DNA of 64,000 nt from Rossellomorea marisflavi (GTDB lineage Bacteria > Bacillota > Bacilli > Bacillales > Bacillaceae_B), in contig NZ_CP081870.1 in the NCBI RefSeq assembly GCF_022170785.1, forward strand, positions 1,786,001-1,850,000. Reading direction: 5' to 3'. The notes under the pieces were generated by a model, which saw nothing but the letters and a program-made list of their open reading frames with translations, was not told the DNA's origin and searched no databases. Numbering within the stretch: position 1 is the stretch's first letter; each line of letters opens with the position of its first letter. Made by a program: the position numbers and the translations under genes. Positions 34,265 through 51,150 of this stretch are shown here, piece after piece.

Positions 34265-34290
34265 CGGATAGGCAGGTCTTTTCATATAAT
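34261..34290 (+). promoter_or_regulatory. Sigma-A promoter of the T-box-ileS unit
   Basis: TTGACG (34261-34266), an 18-nt spacer and TATAAT (34285-34290). The -35 box overlaps the last codons of divIVA and contains its stop codon. The start site should fall near 34297, about 25 nt before the T-box stem I. Confidence 0.8.
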
Positions 34291-34321
34291 TGAAAAACCA
34301 AAAGAATACCTGTCATCAAAA

Positions 34322-34561
34322 GGCTGTGACAGGGAGAGTACGTTTCAGCAATAACCTTTATCAGCGAATCGGGGGCGGTGCAAGCCCGGTAGGGAAATGA
34401 AGCGGAAGATCACCCTTGAGCCCTGTCTGTGAACATATGCTAGCGGACGGCGACTGATCCATGTTACGGATTTTCGAGTGAGGGCAATCATGCCCTTATG
34501 AGGGTGGTACCGCGGGAAAAGCTTTCTCGTCCCTTTCTTAGGGATGAGGAAGCTTTTTTTT
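34322..34561 (+). ncRNA. T-box riboswitch, isoleucine specificity
   Basis: The leader carries the canonical T-box sequence AGGGTGGTACCGCGG at 34501-34515. Stem I closes with GACAGGG (34328-34334) and CCCTGTC (34431-34437). The triplet ATC at 34409-34411 sits in the specifier loop, matching tRNA-Ile(GAU). The terminator stem AAAAGCTTTCTCGTCCCT with its complement and a T run occupies 34517-34561. Uncharged tRNA-Ile should favour the antiterminator and switch ileS on. Confidence 0.93.
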
Positions 34562-34606
34562 CATGGTTTGGATGACAGGTTCAATTGAAGAAGGAGGACC
34601 ATTGAA

Positions 34607-37378
34607 TTGGAATACAAAGAAACGTTATTAATGCCAAAAACAGAATTCCCCATGAGGGGCAACCTGCCAAATCGTGAACCGAAGATGCAGGAGCAGTGGA
34701 ACGATATGTCGATCTATGACAGAGTACAGGAACGGACAAAAGGCCGTCCTCTGTTCATCCTTCATGATGGACCTCCATATGCAAATGGTAATATCCACAT
34801 GGGCCATGCCCTCAACAAGATCTTGAAGGACTTCATCGTCCGCTATAAATCCATGAGTGGTTTCCATGCACCGTATGTACCAGGTTGGGATACTCATGGG
34901 CTGCCGATCGAGCAGGCCTTGACCAATAAAGGAGTCAAGCGCAAGGAAATGACCGTAGCGGAATTCAGGAAGCTTTGTGAAGAGTATGCATATGAGCAGG
35001 TGGACAATCAGCGCGCGCAATTCAAGCAGCTCGGCGTTCGCGGCGACTGGGAGAATCCATATATCACACTGAAACCGGAATACGAAGCTCAGCAGATCAA
35101 GGTATTCGGTGATATGGCGAAAAAAGGGTATATCTATAAAGGGAAAAAACCTGTGTATTGGTCACCTTCAAGTGAGTCTGCGCTTGCAGAAGCTGAGATT
35201 GAATATCAGGACAAAAAGTCACCATCGATTTATGTGGCATTCCCTGTAGCTGACGGTAAGGATGTCCTTGCAACTGGTGATAAGTTCATCATCTGGACGA
35301 CGACTCCTTGGACGATTCCGGCAAATCTCGCCATCGCGGTGAACGGGAAACTGAATTACTCGGTCGTAAGCGTTGGAAGCGAGCGCTTCATCGTGGCGGA
35401 GGATCTCCTTGAGGAAGTTGCCTCTGTCCTTGAGTGGGAAAATCACTCTGTCGAGAAGACAGTCAAGGGATCAGATCTTGAGTACATTGTTGCCAAGCAT
35501 CCGATCTATGATCGTGATTCTCTTGTCATCCTTGGTGACCATGTGACAACAGACTCTGGTACAGGCTGTGTCCATACCGCACCGGGTCATGGTGAAGATG
35601 ATTTCATCATCGGGAAAAAATACAACCTGGATGTTCTTTGTCCTGTAGACGACAAGGGCGTACTGACAGATGAAGCACCAGGATTCGAAGGTCTCTTCTA
35701 TGATAAGGCGAATAAACCGATTACTGAAAAACTGGAAGAGGTAGGGGCCCTTCTGAAGATTTCGTTCTTTACGCACTCCTACCCACACGACTGGCGTACA
35801 AAAAAACCGGTCATCTTCCGTGCAACAGCACAGTGGTTTGCGTCCATTGATAAATTCCGTGACGAACTGCTACAGGCAGTCAATGAGACAGAGTGGATCC
35901 CTGCGTGGGGAGAGACGCGCCTTTACAACATGGTCCGCGATCGTGGAGACTGGTGTATCTCACGTCAGCGTGCATGGGGCGTACCGATTCCCGTCTTCTA
36001 TGCTGAAAATGGACAGGAAATCATCACTGATGAAACGATCAGTCATGTGTCAGACCTATTCCGCAAGCATGGATCGAACATTTGGTTTGAGCGTGAAGCA
36101 AAAGAGCTCCTTCCCGAAGGATTCACTCATGAAGGAAGCCCGAACGGCCACTTCACGAAAGAAACCGACATCATGGATGTTTGGTTTGATTCAGGGTCCT
36201 CACATCAGGCCGTCCTTGAAGAACGTGATGGCCTTCAGCGCCCTGCGGACCTCTATCTCGAAGGATCCGATCAATACCGCGGCTGGTTCAACTCTTCATT
36301 GACTACCGGCGTAGCCGTGACAGGCAAAGCACCGTATAAAGGCGTTTTAAGCCACGGGTTCGCTCTTGATGGCAATGGGCGCAAAATGAGTAAATCCCTC
36401 GGCAATGTCGTCGTACCTGAAAAAGTCATGAAGCAGCTTGGTGCAGATATCCTTCGCCTTTGGGTTGCATCCGTCGACTATCAGGCGGATGTGCGGGTTT
36501 CTGATCCAATCCTGAAGCAAGTGGCTGAAGTGTACCGGAAGATCCGTAACACATTCCGTTTCCTTCTCGGTAACCTGTCCGACTTTGATCCGGGCGTGCA
36601 TGCCGTTTCGTACAGCGATCTCAGGGAAGTCGACCGCTTCATGCTCGTGAAGTTGAATGACCTTGTGAAAAACGTGAAAAATTCTTATGATAAGTACGAG
36701 TTTGCCGGCATTTATCATGCAGTCAATAATTTCTGTACCCTCGATTTGAGTTCTTTCTATCTCGATTTTGCGAAAGATATTCTCTACATCGAATCTGCCG
36801 ATCAACATGATCGAAGAGCCATTCAGACCGTCCTGTACGAGTGCCTCGTAGCGTTGACCAAGCTCATGTCACCGATCCTTGCTCACACGGCTGACGAAGT
36901 ATGGGTTCATATTCCGGGTGTCGATGGGGAGAGCGTACAACTGACTGATATGCCTGAAGTACAGTCATTCGACGGTGCGGAAGAGCTGAAGCAAAAATGG
37001 AATGCCTTCCTTGACGTCCGCGATGACGTCCTGAAGGCTTTGGAAGAAGCAAGGAATGAAAAAGTGATCGGGAAGTCCCTCACCGCTAAAGTCACGCTTT
37101 ATGTGGATGAAAAGACGGAAGCCCTCCTTTCAAGCATCAAGGAGGACCTGAAACAGCTGTTCATCGTTTCTGCCTTCGAAATCGGCGGACGCACGTCAGA
37201 AGCCCCTGCAGAAGCCTTATCACTCGGTGCGAATAGCATCGTGGTAGAAAAAGCAGCAGGCGAAACTTGCGAGCGCTGTTGGACTGTTTCTCCTCACGTA
37301 GGAGAAGACCAGGATCACCCGACCCTTTGCCCACGCTGTGCATCTGTGGTCAAAGAAAACTATTCCCATTTAGCATGA
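34607..37378 (+). CDS. ileS: Isoleucyl-tRNA synthetase
   Basis: A 923-residue class I aminoacyl-tRNA synthetase of the bacterial type. The HIGH motif is HMGH (64-67) and KMSKS is at 593-597. The large editing (CP1) domain includes [18 protein letters not shown]-terminal zinc finger has C888, C891, C908 and C911. A TTG start at 34607 is 9 nt after AAGGAGG and gives the B. subtilis N-terminus. It is under T-box control. Confidence 0.98.
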   Translation: MEYKETLLMPKTEFPMRGNLPNREPKMQEQWNDMSIYDRVQERTKGRPLFILHDGPPYANGNIHMGHALNKILKDFIVRYKSMSGFHAPYVPGWDTHGLPIEQALTNKGVKRKEMTVAEFRKLCEEYAYEQVDNQRAQFKQLGVRGDWENPYITLKPEYEAQQIKVFGDMAKKGYIYKGKKPVYWSPSSESALAEAEIEYQDKKSPSIYVAFPVADGKDVLATGDKFIIWTTTPWTIPANLAIAVNGKLNYSVVSVGSERFIVAEDLLEEVASVLEWENHSVEKTVKGSDLEYIVAKHPIYDRDSLVILGDHVTTDSGTGCVHTAPGHGEDDFIIGKKYNLDVLCPVDDKGVLTDEAPGFEGLFYDKANKPITEKLEEVGALLKISFFTHSYPHDWRTKKPVIFRATAQWFASIDKFRDELLQAVNETEWIPAWGETRLYNMVRDRGDWCISRQRAWGVPIPVFYAENGQEIITDETISHVSDLFRKHGSNIWFEREAKELLPEGFTHEGSPNGHFTKETDIMDVWFDSGSSHQAVLEERDGLQRPADLYLEGSDQYRGWFNSSLTTGVAVTGKAPYKGVLSHGFALDGNGRKMSKSLGNVVVPEKVMKQLGADILRLWVASVDYQADVRVSDPILKQVAEVYRKIRNTFRFLLGNLSDFDPGVHAVSYSDLREVDRFMLVKLNDLVKNVKNSYDKYEFAGIYHAVNNFCTLDLSSFYLDFAKDILYIESADQHDRRAIQTVLYECLVALTKLMSPILAHTADEVWVHIPGVDGESVQLTDMPEVQSFDGAEELKQKWNAFLDVRDDVLKALEEARNEKVIGKSLTAKVTLYVDEKTEALLSSIKEDLKQLFIVSAFEIGGRTSEAPAEALSLGANSIVVEKAAGETCERCWTVSPHVGEDQDHPTLCPRCASVVKENYSHLA

Positions 37379-37384
37379 TTGAAC

Positions 37385-37415
37385 AGGACCGTCTCTTAAT
37401 GAGGCGGTCCTTTTT
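37385..37415 (+). terminator. Terminator after ileS
   Basis: AGGACCGTCTC pairs with GAGGCGGTCCT around a short loop with one G-T pair, followed by five T residues. Confidence 0.88.
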
Positions 37416-37584
37416 GTTATTCCGGTCATTGCTGGATGGATCTATAAGATATTTCCTGATTCGTCATTAGGGATCAGCGGTACCTTGATGCACGGGCAGA
37501 TGAGCGTTTGACATTCCATAATTGCTAGATCTTGCAAGATGGGAACGGCAAGTTTTCCTCCATACTATGAATGGAGGGATGAAG

Positions 37585-37866
37585 ATGACAGATGACCAAT
37601 ACCCGGCAATCATTGAAGAACTGGAATCATCATTGAAGGAATTGGAGTCGGCAGATACAAGCCATCCGATCGTAAGGAAAATGATTGAAGAAGAAATCAG
37701 GGATGTACGCTATGCACTTGGACGGGCAGACATGAATTCATTTGCGACATGTGAAATGAGCGGGGAATTGATCCCATTCAAGCTGATGAAAATGAATCCT
37801 ACATCATCAACACTTCAAGAAATGAACGATTGGCGTAAATATGGGAAAGTCCATCTCCATTTATAA
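37585..37866 (+). CDS. ylyA: YlyA-like small protein of the TraR/DksA-related family, zinc finger degenerate
   Basis: A 93-residue protein. Residues 1-55 are helical and acidic, consistent with the coiled-coil hairpin of DksA-type proteins. The end, FATCEMSGELIPFKLMKMNP, aligns with the YteA-type pattern CExxGxxIPxxRLxxxP, but the second cysteine of the first pair and the distal pair are missing, so no zinc site remains. B. subtilis YlyA, at the same place between ileS and lspA, binds RNA polymerase and affects sigma-G genes. The ATG at 37585 has GGAGGG 6 nt upstream. Synteny carries most of the name. Confidence 0.7.
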   Translation: MTDDQYPAIIEELESSLKELESADTSHPIVRKMIEEEIRDVRYALGRADMNSFATCEMSGELIPFKLMKMNPTSSTLQEMNDWRKYGKVHLHL

Positions 37867-37867
37867 G

Positions 37868-37895
37868 ATCCCTTGTTTTTTAAAAAACAAGGGAT
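37868..37895. repeat. Perfect 28-bp palindrome after the ylyA-like gene
   Basis: ATCCCTTGTTTTTT and AAAAAACAAGGGAT meet without a gap directly after the stop codon. It has no T run after it, so it is not a standard terminator for the plus strand, though the internal T and A tracts might act as one. Confidence 0.6.
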
Positions 37896-37968
37896 TAAGT
37901 GTCTTTATCACCGGGTTTATGCTAAAATTCAAAGGTAATCATCTCTAATGGATACGGAGGTTGCCTTT

Positions 37969-38460
37969 GTGTATTATTATCTTCTCGCTTTAGTGGTCAT
38001 CGGGATCGATCAGCTTACCAAATGGCTGGTTGTACAAAATATGACGCAAGGTGAAAGCATCACGGTCATCCCTGATGTATTTTATATCACTTCGCACAGA
38101 AATCCGGGTGCGGCGTGGGGGATCCTGCCAGGTCAAATGTGGTTTTTCTATGTGATTACCATTGCCGTGATTGTCGGGATCGTGTATTACATGCAAAAGC
38201 ATGCGAAAGGCCATTCACTCTTCAGCACAAGTCTTGCTTTCATGCTCGGAGGCGCCATCGGGAACTTCATCGATCGGGTTTCAAGGCAGGAAGTGGTGGA
38301 TTTCCTTAATACATATATTTTCACTTACGATTTCCCCATATTCAATATCGCCGATGCATCACTCACGATAGGTGTAATTTTATTGCTCCTGCATATGTTC
38401 ATGGATGAAAGAAAAGCAAAGAAGGAGAACAAACATGGAAGTCATTCAACACAGCATTGA
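37969..38460 (+). CDS. lspA: Lipoprotein signal peptidase (signal peptidase II)
   Basis: A 163-residue membrane aspartic protease with four membrane segments that removes signal peptides from prolipoproteins. The catalytic aspartates are D102 (GNFIDRV) and D129 (FNIADAS); the NPGAAWG segment is conserved. A GTG start at 37969 has GGAGG 8 nt upstream and gives the B. subtilis-like N-terminus; the ATG at 37948 lies before that site. It overlaps rluD by 26 nt. Confidence 0.96.
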   Translation: MYYYLLALVVIGIDQLTKWLVVQNMTQGESITVIPDVFYITSHRNPGAAWGILPGQMWFFYVITIAVIVGIVYYMQKHAKGHSLFSTSLAFMLGGAIGNFIDRVSRQEVVDFLNTYIFTYDFPIFNIADASLTIGVILLLLHMFMDERKAKKENKHGSHSTQH

Positions 38461-39346
38461 TCAAAATAATCAAGGAGAGCGCATCGACAAAGTTGTCAGC
38501 TCCCTAAATAAAGACTGGTCCCGGTCCCTTGTTCAATTATGGATCAAGGATGGGCATGTGAAAGTAAACGGGGAAGTGGTGAAGGCCAACTTCAAATGCC
38601 CTCTCGATGCATCGATCGAAATCGCGATCCCTGACCCAGAAGAGCTGGATGTCGAGGCAGAGGATCTCAATCTCGATATTGCATATGAAGATCAGGATGT
38701 CATCGTTGTCAACAAACCGAAAGGCATGGTCGTGCATCCGGCACCCGGACATTCTTCAGGAACCATGGTGAACGGTCTGATGCATCACTGCAAAGATCTT
38801 TCCGGTATCAACGGTGTCATGCGCCCTGGTATTGTACACCGGATCGACAAAGATACGTCTGGTCTCCTGATGGTTGCAAAGAACGACCAGGCCCATGAGC
38901 ATCTTGTCAACCAGCTAGTGGAGAAGACCGTCACACGTAAATATACGGCCATCGTCCATGGGAACATTCCTCATGAGTACGGTACGATCGATGCACCGAT
39001 TGGCAGGGATCCCAAAGACCGCCAGAGGATGACCGTCGTGGATAACGGTAAAAAAGCTGTCACGCATTTCAGGGTGCGGGATCGGTATGAGGATTTCACC
39101 CTCGTTGAGTGTGAGCTGGAGACGGGCAGGACCCATCAGATCCGTGTTCATATGAAATACATCGGATATCCCCTCGCTGGAGATCCGAAATACGGGCCGA
39201 GGAAGACGCTGCCACTCAATGGACAAGCCCTTCACGCGGGAACACTTGGATTCGTCCATCCCCGTACTGGAGAATACATGGAGTTCCACGCAGAGCTTCC
39301 TGAAGAATTCACGAAGCTCATTGCCCGCCTTGAAAATAGTCGTTGA
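38435..39346 (+). CDS. rluD: RluD-type 23S rRNA pseudouridine synthase (YlyB)
   Basis: A 303-residue pseudouridine synthase. An N-terminal S4 domain (about 13-75) precedes the catalytic domain with [16 protein letters not shown] and HRIDKDTSG (135-143, catalytic D138), then [13 protein letters not shown]. The target uridines are inferred from the RluD family (helix 69 region). The ATG at 38435 has AAGGAG 7 nt upstream, inside lspA. Its stop codon lies in the -35 box of the pyr promoter. Confidence 0.93.
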   Translation: MEVIQHSIDQNNQGERIDKVVSSLNKDWSRSLVQLWIKDGHVKVNGEVVKANFKCPLDASIEIAIPDPEELDVEAEDLNLDIAYEDQDVIVVNKPKGMVVHPAPGHSSGTMVNGLMHHCKDLSGINGVMRPGIVHRIDKDTSGLLMVAKNDQAHEHLVNQLVEKTVTRKYTAIVHGNIPHEYGTIDAPIGRDPKDRQRMTVVDNGKKAVTHFRVRDRYEDFTLVECELETGRTHQIRVHMKYIGYPLAGDPKYGPRKTLPLNGQALHAGTLGFVHPRTGEYMEFHAELPEEFTKLIARLENSR

Positions 39347-39371
39347 CAAATGGGCAGGGGACCTGTATGAT
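39343..39371 (+). promoter_or_regulatory. Sigma-A promoter of the pyr operon
   Basis: TTGACA (39343-39348), a 17-nt spacer and TATGAT (39366-39371), a near-consensus promoter. The rluD stop codon TGA (39344-39346) lies inside the -35 hexamer. Confidence 0.88.
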
Positions 39372-39384
39372 AAACGTAATTGAA

Positions 39385-40070
<686 letters not shown>

Positions 40071-40073
40071 GTA

Positions 40074-40174
40074 TCCTTTTAAGAGTGGTCCAGTGAGGCT
40101 GACAAAGGATGGTGGGGAAGGCGTATGGCCGTCTCCTGCCCTCTTTGTGCCCTCTTGGATAAGAGGGTTTTTTT
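40074..40174 (+). promoter_or_regulatory. PyrR attenuator 2, pyrR-pyrP gap
   Basis: The binding loop GGTCCAGTGAGGCT (40087-40100) is enclosed by ATCCTTT (40074-40080) and AAAGGAT. The terminator is CCCTCTT-GGAT-AAGAGGG (40150-40167) plus seven T residues. Confidence 0.9.
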
Positions 40175-40200
40175 AATAGGTGAAACAAGGAGGAAATGAT

Positions 40201-41526
40201 ATGACTACCAAACAAGATATCGTACTTGATGTACATGAAGTCCCACCAGCAAGAAAATGGCTCACCCTGAGCCTTCAGCATCTGTTCGCCATGTTCGGCG
40301 CCACGGTCCTCGTACCGTTCCTCGTCGATTTGAGCCCCGGGGTTGCACTCGTATCGAGTGGCCTTGGAACACTGGCATACATCATCATCACGAGGGGTCA
40401 GATCCCGGCCTACCTTGGATCATCCTTTGCGTTCATCGCACCGATCATCGCCGCCAAGCAATTCGGAGGTCCCGGTGCAGCCATGATGGGGAGCTTCATG
40501 GCTGGAATTGTGTACGGCCTAGTCGCCCTCTTGATCGCGAAGCTCGGAGTGAAATGGCTGTCCACAATCCTGCCGCCGGTCGTGGTTGGACCGGTGATCA
40601 TGGTCATCGGACTGGGTCTTGCAGGAACGGCCGTCAACATGGCCATGTACGCCGATCCTTATGCCGATACCCTGGTATATAGCAGCAAGCATATCCTTGT
40701 GGCGCTCGCCACCTTGCTTATCACCATCATCTGCTCGGTCTACTTCAAGGGCTTTCTCGGTATGGTCCCGATCCTTGCGGGCATAACAGGCGGTTATATC
40801 ATTGCCATATTCGCCGGGCTCGTCGACTTCCAACCGGTGCTTGATGCACCACTATTCAAAATGCCAGACTTCTTCATTCCATTCGTCGACTACACACCTT
40901 CCTTCTCCTGGTCCATCATGTCGATCATGGTGCCGGTCGCCGTCGTGACGATGGCGGAACACACAGGTCATCAGATGGTCCTCAGCAAGGTTGTCGGAAG
41001 GAACTTCATCGAAAAACCGGGCTTGCATAAATCCATCCTCGGTGACGGGGCGGCGACAGTCATTGCTTCCATCATCGGGGGTCCGCCGGTTACCACATAC
41101 GGTGAGAACATCGGTGTACTCGCCATCACGAAGGTATACAGCGTCTATGTGATCGGGGGTACGGCGGTGCTGGCAGTCGTGTTCGGTTTCATCGGGAAAA
41201 TCACTGCCCTCATCAGTTCCATCCCGACGGCCGTCATGGGAGGGGTATCCATCCTTCTCTTCGGAATCATCGCATCGAGCGGTCTCAGGATGCTCATTGA
41301 CTACAAGGTTGACCTTGGGAAGAACCGAAACCTCATCATCTCATCTGTCATACTCGTCATCGGAGTAGGAGGCGCCTATGTGGAACTGGGAGAAAACGTC
41401 TCACTTTCCGGAATGGCCTTAGCAGCCATCATCGGAGTCGTACTGAATCTAGTCCTTCCGGGACGGGAAGAAACTTCAGGAAATCTATTCGAAGAACAAA
41501 AACAAGCAAATGACGAAGTAGCATAG
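40201..41526 (+). CDS. pyrP: Uracil permease
   Basis: A 441-residue nucleobase:cation symporter (NCS2 family) with about 14 membrane segments for uracil uptake. Typical segments are QHLFAMFGATVLVPFL, then AEHTGHQMVLSKVVGR and GGPPVTTYGENIGVLAITKVYS, which contain the substrate-site glutamates. The ATG at 40201 has AAGGAGGA upstream. It lies between PyrR attenuators 2 and 3. Confidence 0.96.
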   Translation: MTTKQDIVLDVHEVPPARKWLTLSLQHLFAMFGATVLVPFLVDLSPGVALVSSGLGTLAYIIITRGQIPAYLGSSFAFIAPIIAAKQFGGPGAAMMGSFMAGIVYGLVALLIAKLGVKWLSTILPPVVVGPVIMVIGLGLAGTAVNMAMYADPYADTLVYSSKHILVALATLLITIICSVYFKGFLGMVPILAGITGGYIIAIFAGLVDFQPVLDAPLFKMPDFFIPFVDYTPSFSWSIMSIMVPVAVVTMAEHTGHQMVLSKVVGRNFIEKPGLHKSILGDGAATVIASIIGGPPVTTYGENIGVLAITKVYSVYVIGGTAVLAVVFGFIGKITALISSIPTAVMGGVSILLFGIIASSGLRMLIDYKVDLGKNRNLIISSVILVIGVGGAYVELGENVSLSGMALAAIIGVVLNLVLPGREETSGNLFEEQKQANDEVA

Positions 41527-41531
41527 AACAC

Positions 41532-43836
<2,305 letters not shown>

Positions 43837-43837
<1 letters not shown>

Positions 43838-44928
43838 TGAACAGACAGCTCATTCTGGAAGACGGAACGATTTTTATCGGTGAAGGATTCGGTGCAGACA
43901 GTGAGGCCATAGGGGAAGTCGTATTCAACACAAGCATGACAGGGTACCAGGAAATCTTGTCCGATCCCTCTTATTGCGGCCAGTTCGTCACCATGACCTA
44001 TCCTTTGATCGGAAACTACGGTGTGAATCGTGACGACTTCGAATCGATTTCTCCAGCAGTCAAGGCATTCATTGTGCGGGAATCGGCAGACTTCGCCTCC
44101 AACTGGCGAAATGAATCCACACTTGATGAGCTGCTCAGAATCAAAGGGATCCCAGGGATTGCCGGTGTAGATACACGGAAGCTGACCCGTCTGATAAGGA
44201 AATCGGGATCGATGAAAGGTATCCTTTGCAGCGTGGAAGAAGATCCGGCCCTTATGATTGAAAGATTGAACGCCTCCGCCCTGAGAACCGATCAGGTGGC
44301 GCAGGTTTCCACAAAGACCGCGTATGCAAGTCCCGGTCGCGGATTCAGGGTCGTATTGATGGACTTTGGGATGAAGCACGGAATCCTGCGGGAACTGAAC
44401 AAGAGGAACTGTGATGTCATCGTTGTCCCTCACAACACATCTTCAGAAGAGATCCGCAGACTCCAACCTGATGGCATCATGCTATCGAATGGACCTGGAG
44501 ACCCGAAGGATGTACCGGAAGCCATCCAGACGGTACAAGAACTTCTAGGTGAGATTCCACTGTTCGGAATCTGCCTCGGTCATCAATTATTCGCTCTCGC
44601 ATGCGGTGCTGATTCCTTCAAGATGAAGTTCGGACACAGGGGAGGAAATCATCCTGTTCAAGATGTGTTGACGAAAAAAGTGGCCCTGACTTCCCAGAAC
44701 CACGGGTACGCAGTGGATGAAGCATCACTTGACGATACTGATTTAGAAGTTACACATATCGCCATCAATGACGGGACAATCGAAGGGTTGAAGCATAAAA
44801 AATATCCTGCCTTCACGGTTCAATACCATCCAGAGGCTTCTCCGGGACCAGAAGATTCCAATTACTTGTTCGACGATTTCTTGACACTCATGAATGAAGA
44901 GAAAAGGAAGGAGATTCAACATGCCTAA
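43837..44928 (+). CDS. pyrAA: Carbamoyl-phosphate synthase small subunit, pyrimidine-specific
   Basis: A 363-residue glutaminase subunit supplying ammonia to the large subunit. The N-terminal domain has the [11 protein letters not shown] segment. The glutaminase domain has the nucleophile C246 in [14 protein letters not shown] and the HPEASPGP region of the triad. The ATG at 43837 has GGAGGAG upstream. Its position in the pyr operon marks it as the pyrimidine-specific enzyme rather than an arginine one. Confidence 0.97.
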
Positions 44929-47900
44929 ACGTACAGATATTAAAAGCATCCTTGTAATCGGGAGCGGCCCGATCATCATCGGCCAGGCAGCAGAATTCGA
45001 CTATGCGGGCACACAGGCCTGCATCGCACTGAAAGAGGAAGGATACAGGGTCATCCTCGTGAACTCGAATCCCGCCACCATCATGACCGATGCAGAAATG
45101 GCCGATAAGGTTTACAGCGAGCCCCTGACCCTTGAATTCGTATCCCGCATCATCCGTAAAGAACGACCGGATGCACTCCTTCCGACCCTCGGGGGCCAAA
45201 CGGGCCTCAATCTTGCCGTCGAACTCCATCAATCAGGCATACTGGAAGAATGCGGAGTCGAGATTCTCGGCACCAAGCTTTCCGCCATCGAACAAGCAGA
45301 AGACCGTGATCTGTTCCGGAAACTGATGAATGAGCTTTCGGAACCGGTACCTCAGAGCGAAATCATCCACACGGTGTCAGAAGCGTACACATTCGTCGAG
45401 GAGGTGGGCTTCCCGGTCATCGTTCGCCCTGCATACACCCTTGGTGGAACAGGAGGCGGGATCTGCCACAACGAAGAAGAACTGAATGAAATCGTCAGCT
45501 CCGGATTGAAATACAGTCCTGTCACCCAGTGTCTCCTGGAGAAAAGCATCGCAGGATTCAAAGAGGTTGAATATGAGGTGATGCGAGATGCTGCCGATAA
45601 CGCCATCGTGGTTTGTAATATGGAAAACATCGATCCGGTAGGGATCCATACAGGCGATTCCATCGTCGTCGCCCCGAGTCAGACGCTGAGCGACAGGGAA
45701 TATCAGATGCTCCGGAATACGAGCCTGAAGATCATCCGTGCCCTCGGGATCGAAGGCGGCTGCAATGTGCAGCTGGCGCTAGATCCTGATAGTTTCCAGT
45801 ATTACATCATTGAGGTTAATCCACGTGTGAGCAGATCCTCTGCCCTTGCTTCGAAGGCAACAGGCTATCCGATCGCAAAGCTTGCTGCCAAGATCGCTGT
45901 CGGGTTGACATTGGATGAAATGATGAATCCTGTGACAGGAAAAACATACGCGGCATTCGAACCTGCCCTTGATTATGTGGTCACAAAGATTCCGAGATGG
46001 CCATTCGATAAGTTTGAATCGGCGAAACGGAATTTGGGCACCCAGATGAAGGCTACAGGGGAAGTGATGGCCATCGGAAGGACCCTTGAAGAGTCGCTGC
46101 TGAAAGCGATCCGTTCACTCGAGAGCAATACGTATCACCTCGGATTGGATGAGCTGAAAGGCAAGTCAGCTGAATGGATCGAAAAACGGATCCGCAAAGC
46201 AGGGGATGAAAGGCTGTTCTTCATCGGCGAAGCCCTCAGGCGCGGCATCACGATCGAGACGATTCATGACTGGAGCAAGATCGACCTTTTCTTCCTGAAT
46301 AAAATGGACCTCATCATCCGTTTTGAAGAACAACTGAGAACCCACCCATTCGATCATTCCATCGCATACAAAGCAAAGCGCATGGGCTTCTCGGACATTG
46401 CCATTGCCTCCCTCTGGTCTGTGACGGAGAGGGAAGTATATGAGTGGAGGAAGCAGGAGAAACTCACACCGGTCTATAAGATGGTGGATACCTGTGCCGC
46501 GGAATTTGAATCCGAAACGCCGTACTTCTACGGAACGTATGAGGATGAAAATGAATCGGAAGTAACAGAGCGCGAGAGCATCATCGTGCTTGGGTCCGGA
46601 CCGATCCGGATCGGTCAAGGAGTCGAATTCGACTACGCTACCGTCCACTCCGTCTGGGCCATCAAGGAAGCTGGTTACGAAGCAATCATCGTCAATAACA
46701 ATCCCGAAACGGTTTCTACGGACTTCTCCATCTCGGATAAATTATACTTCGAACCGTTGACGGTGGAAGATGTGATGCATATCATCGATCTCGAAAAGCC
46801 GAAAGGGGTCGTCGTACAGTTCGGGGGCCAAACCGCCATCAATCTGGCAGATGAACTTGTGAATCGCGGTGTGCGCATCATGGGCACATCACTGGAAGAT
46901 CTGGACCGGGCGGAAAATAGGGACAAATTCGAGCAGACCCTCCAGGAACTCGGCATTCCACAGCCTGAAGGCAAGACGGCTGTATCGGTGGAAGGGGCCA
47001 TCGCCATCGCAGATTCAATAGGATATCCCGTTCTCGTCCGACCATCGTATGTACTTGGCGGAAGAGCCATGGAAATCGTATACAGAGAAGAGGAGCTTCT
47101 CCACTATATGGAAAATGCCGTGAAAGTGAACCCGCAGCATCCCGTCCTTATCGACCGCTACTTGATCGGGAAGGAAATCGAAGTGGATGCCGTCTGTGAC
47201 GGGGAGGATGTCGTCATCCCGGGAATCATGGAGCATATCGAACGGGCAGGGGTCCACTCTGGGGATTCCATCGCCGTCTATCCGCCCCAGCAGCTGACTG
47301 AAGAGCAAAAAAGGACAATCGTGGACTATACAACCAGGCTAGCCAAAGGATTGAATATCATCGGGCTTCTGAACATCCAATACGTCATTTCAAAAGGCGA
47401 AGTCTACGTACTCGAAGTGAATCCACGCTCGAGCAGGACGGTTCCATTCATCTCGAAAATCACCAACGTGCCGATGGCAAACGTTGCCACAAAGGCGATC
47501 CTCGGCATCTCCCTGCGTGAACTGGGATATGAGCCGGGTCTCGTGGAAGAAGCAGAAGGCGTCTATGTCAAAGTACCAGTCTTCTCTTTTGCCAAACTGA
47601 GAAGGGTGGACATCACGCTCGGACCTGAAATGAAATCGACCGGTGAAGTCATGGGGAAAGATCAGACCTTGGAGAAGGCACTATACAAAGGCATGGTAGC
47701 TGCAGGCATGCAGATGAAAGATCACGGTTCGGTTCTCATGACAGTAGCAGACAAGGACAAGGAAGAAGCGGCCATTCTGGCAAGACGTTTCGTAAGCATC
47801 GGGTATCAGATCCTTGCCACGAAAGGGACGGCATCGTACCTTGTCTCTCAAGGCATTCAGGTCCGCGAAGTGGATAAGATCGGCTCGACCGGACCGACTC

Positions 47901-48126
47901 TGCTCGATATCATCCAAAGCGGGGAAACACAGCTCGTCATCAACACCCTGACCAAAGGAAAGCAACCGGCACGTGACGGCTTCCGGATCCGAAGGGAATC
48001 GGTGGAGAACGGAATTCCATGCCTGACCTCCCTGGATACAGCCGAAGCCATCCTGAGAGTCTACGAATCTATGACCTTCTCCGCCGAGGCAATTGCAGCG
48101 AAGCCATCAAGAAAGGCGGTCCATTC

Positions 48127-48130
<4 letters not shown>
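44921..48130 (+). CDS. pyrAB: Carbamoyl-phosphate synthase large subunit, pyrimidine-specific
   Basis: A 1069-residue enzyme of two homologous ATP-grasp halves, each opening with a GSGPI(I/R)IGQ motif ([20 protein letters not shown] and [20 protein letters not shown]). A C-terminal MGS-like regulatory domain (about 940-1069) includes [20 protein letters not shown] and LVINTLTKG. It starts inside carA (8-nt overlap) with AAGGAG upstream. Confidence 0.98.
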
Positions 48131-50503
<2,373 letters not shown>

Positions 50504-50523
<20 letters not shown>

Positions 50524-51136
50524 GGAATTGTTGAACATCAAAGCGGTATTCTTGAATCCTACTGAACCATTCACATGGTCTTCAGGGATTAAATCACCAA
50601 TTTATTGCGATAACCGATTGACTTTATCCTACCCTGCCGTGAGAAAGCAGATTGCAGATGGACTTGTCTCCATGATCCGTGAACATTTCCCGGAAGTCGA
50701 TGTCATCGCAGGAACGGCAACTGCCGGAATTCCTCATGCAGCGTGGGTATCAGAGCGCATGGATCTCCCTATGTGCTATGTCAGATCCAAGGCAAAGGGA
50801 CACGGAAAAGGGAACCAGATCGAAGGAAAGGTTCTTCCTGGGCAAAAAGTGGTAGTCATAGAAGATCTCATTTCAACAGGTGGCAGCTGCATTACGGCGG
50901 TCGAGGCCCTGAGAGAGTCGGAATGTGAAGTCTTGGGGGTTGCCGCCATCTTTACATATGAGCTTCAAAAGGGAACGGATGCCCTCAGCGAACATGGGAT
51001 TGAGGCTGTATCCCTCTCCGACTATTCAAGTCTATTAGAAGCAGCAGGGGAAGAAGGACTGATTTCAGGAGCTGATCTCGTTGAATTGAAAGAATGGCGA
51101 CGGGATCCCGAGGGTTGGAAGAAACAAGTGAATTGA
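50504..51136 (+). CDS. pyrE: Orotate phosphoribosyltransferase
   Basis: A 210-residue type I phosphoribosyltransferase that makes orotidine monophosphate. The PRPP motif is [14 protein letters not shown], and the flexible-loop segment [18 protein letters not shown] is intact. It is the last pyr gene and is followed by a strong terminator. The operon thus carries every step from bicarbonate to UMP plus uracil uptake. Confidence 0.97.
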
Positions 51137-51150
51137 TATAAAAAACATGA

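Noticed and set aside
37508..37536. TTGACA at 37508 as a promoter for the ylyA-like gene
   Set aside because: No acceptable -10 element lies 16-18 nt downstream.
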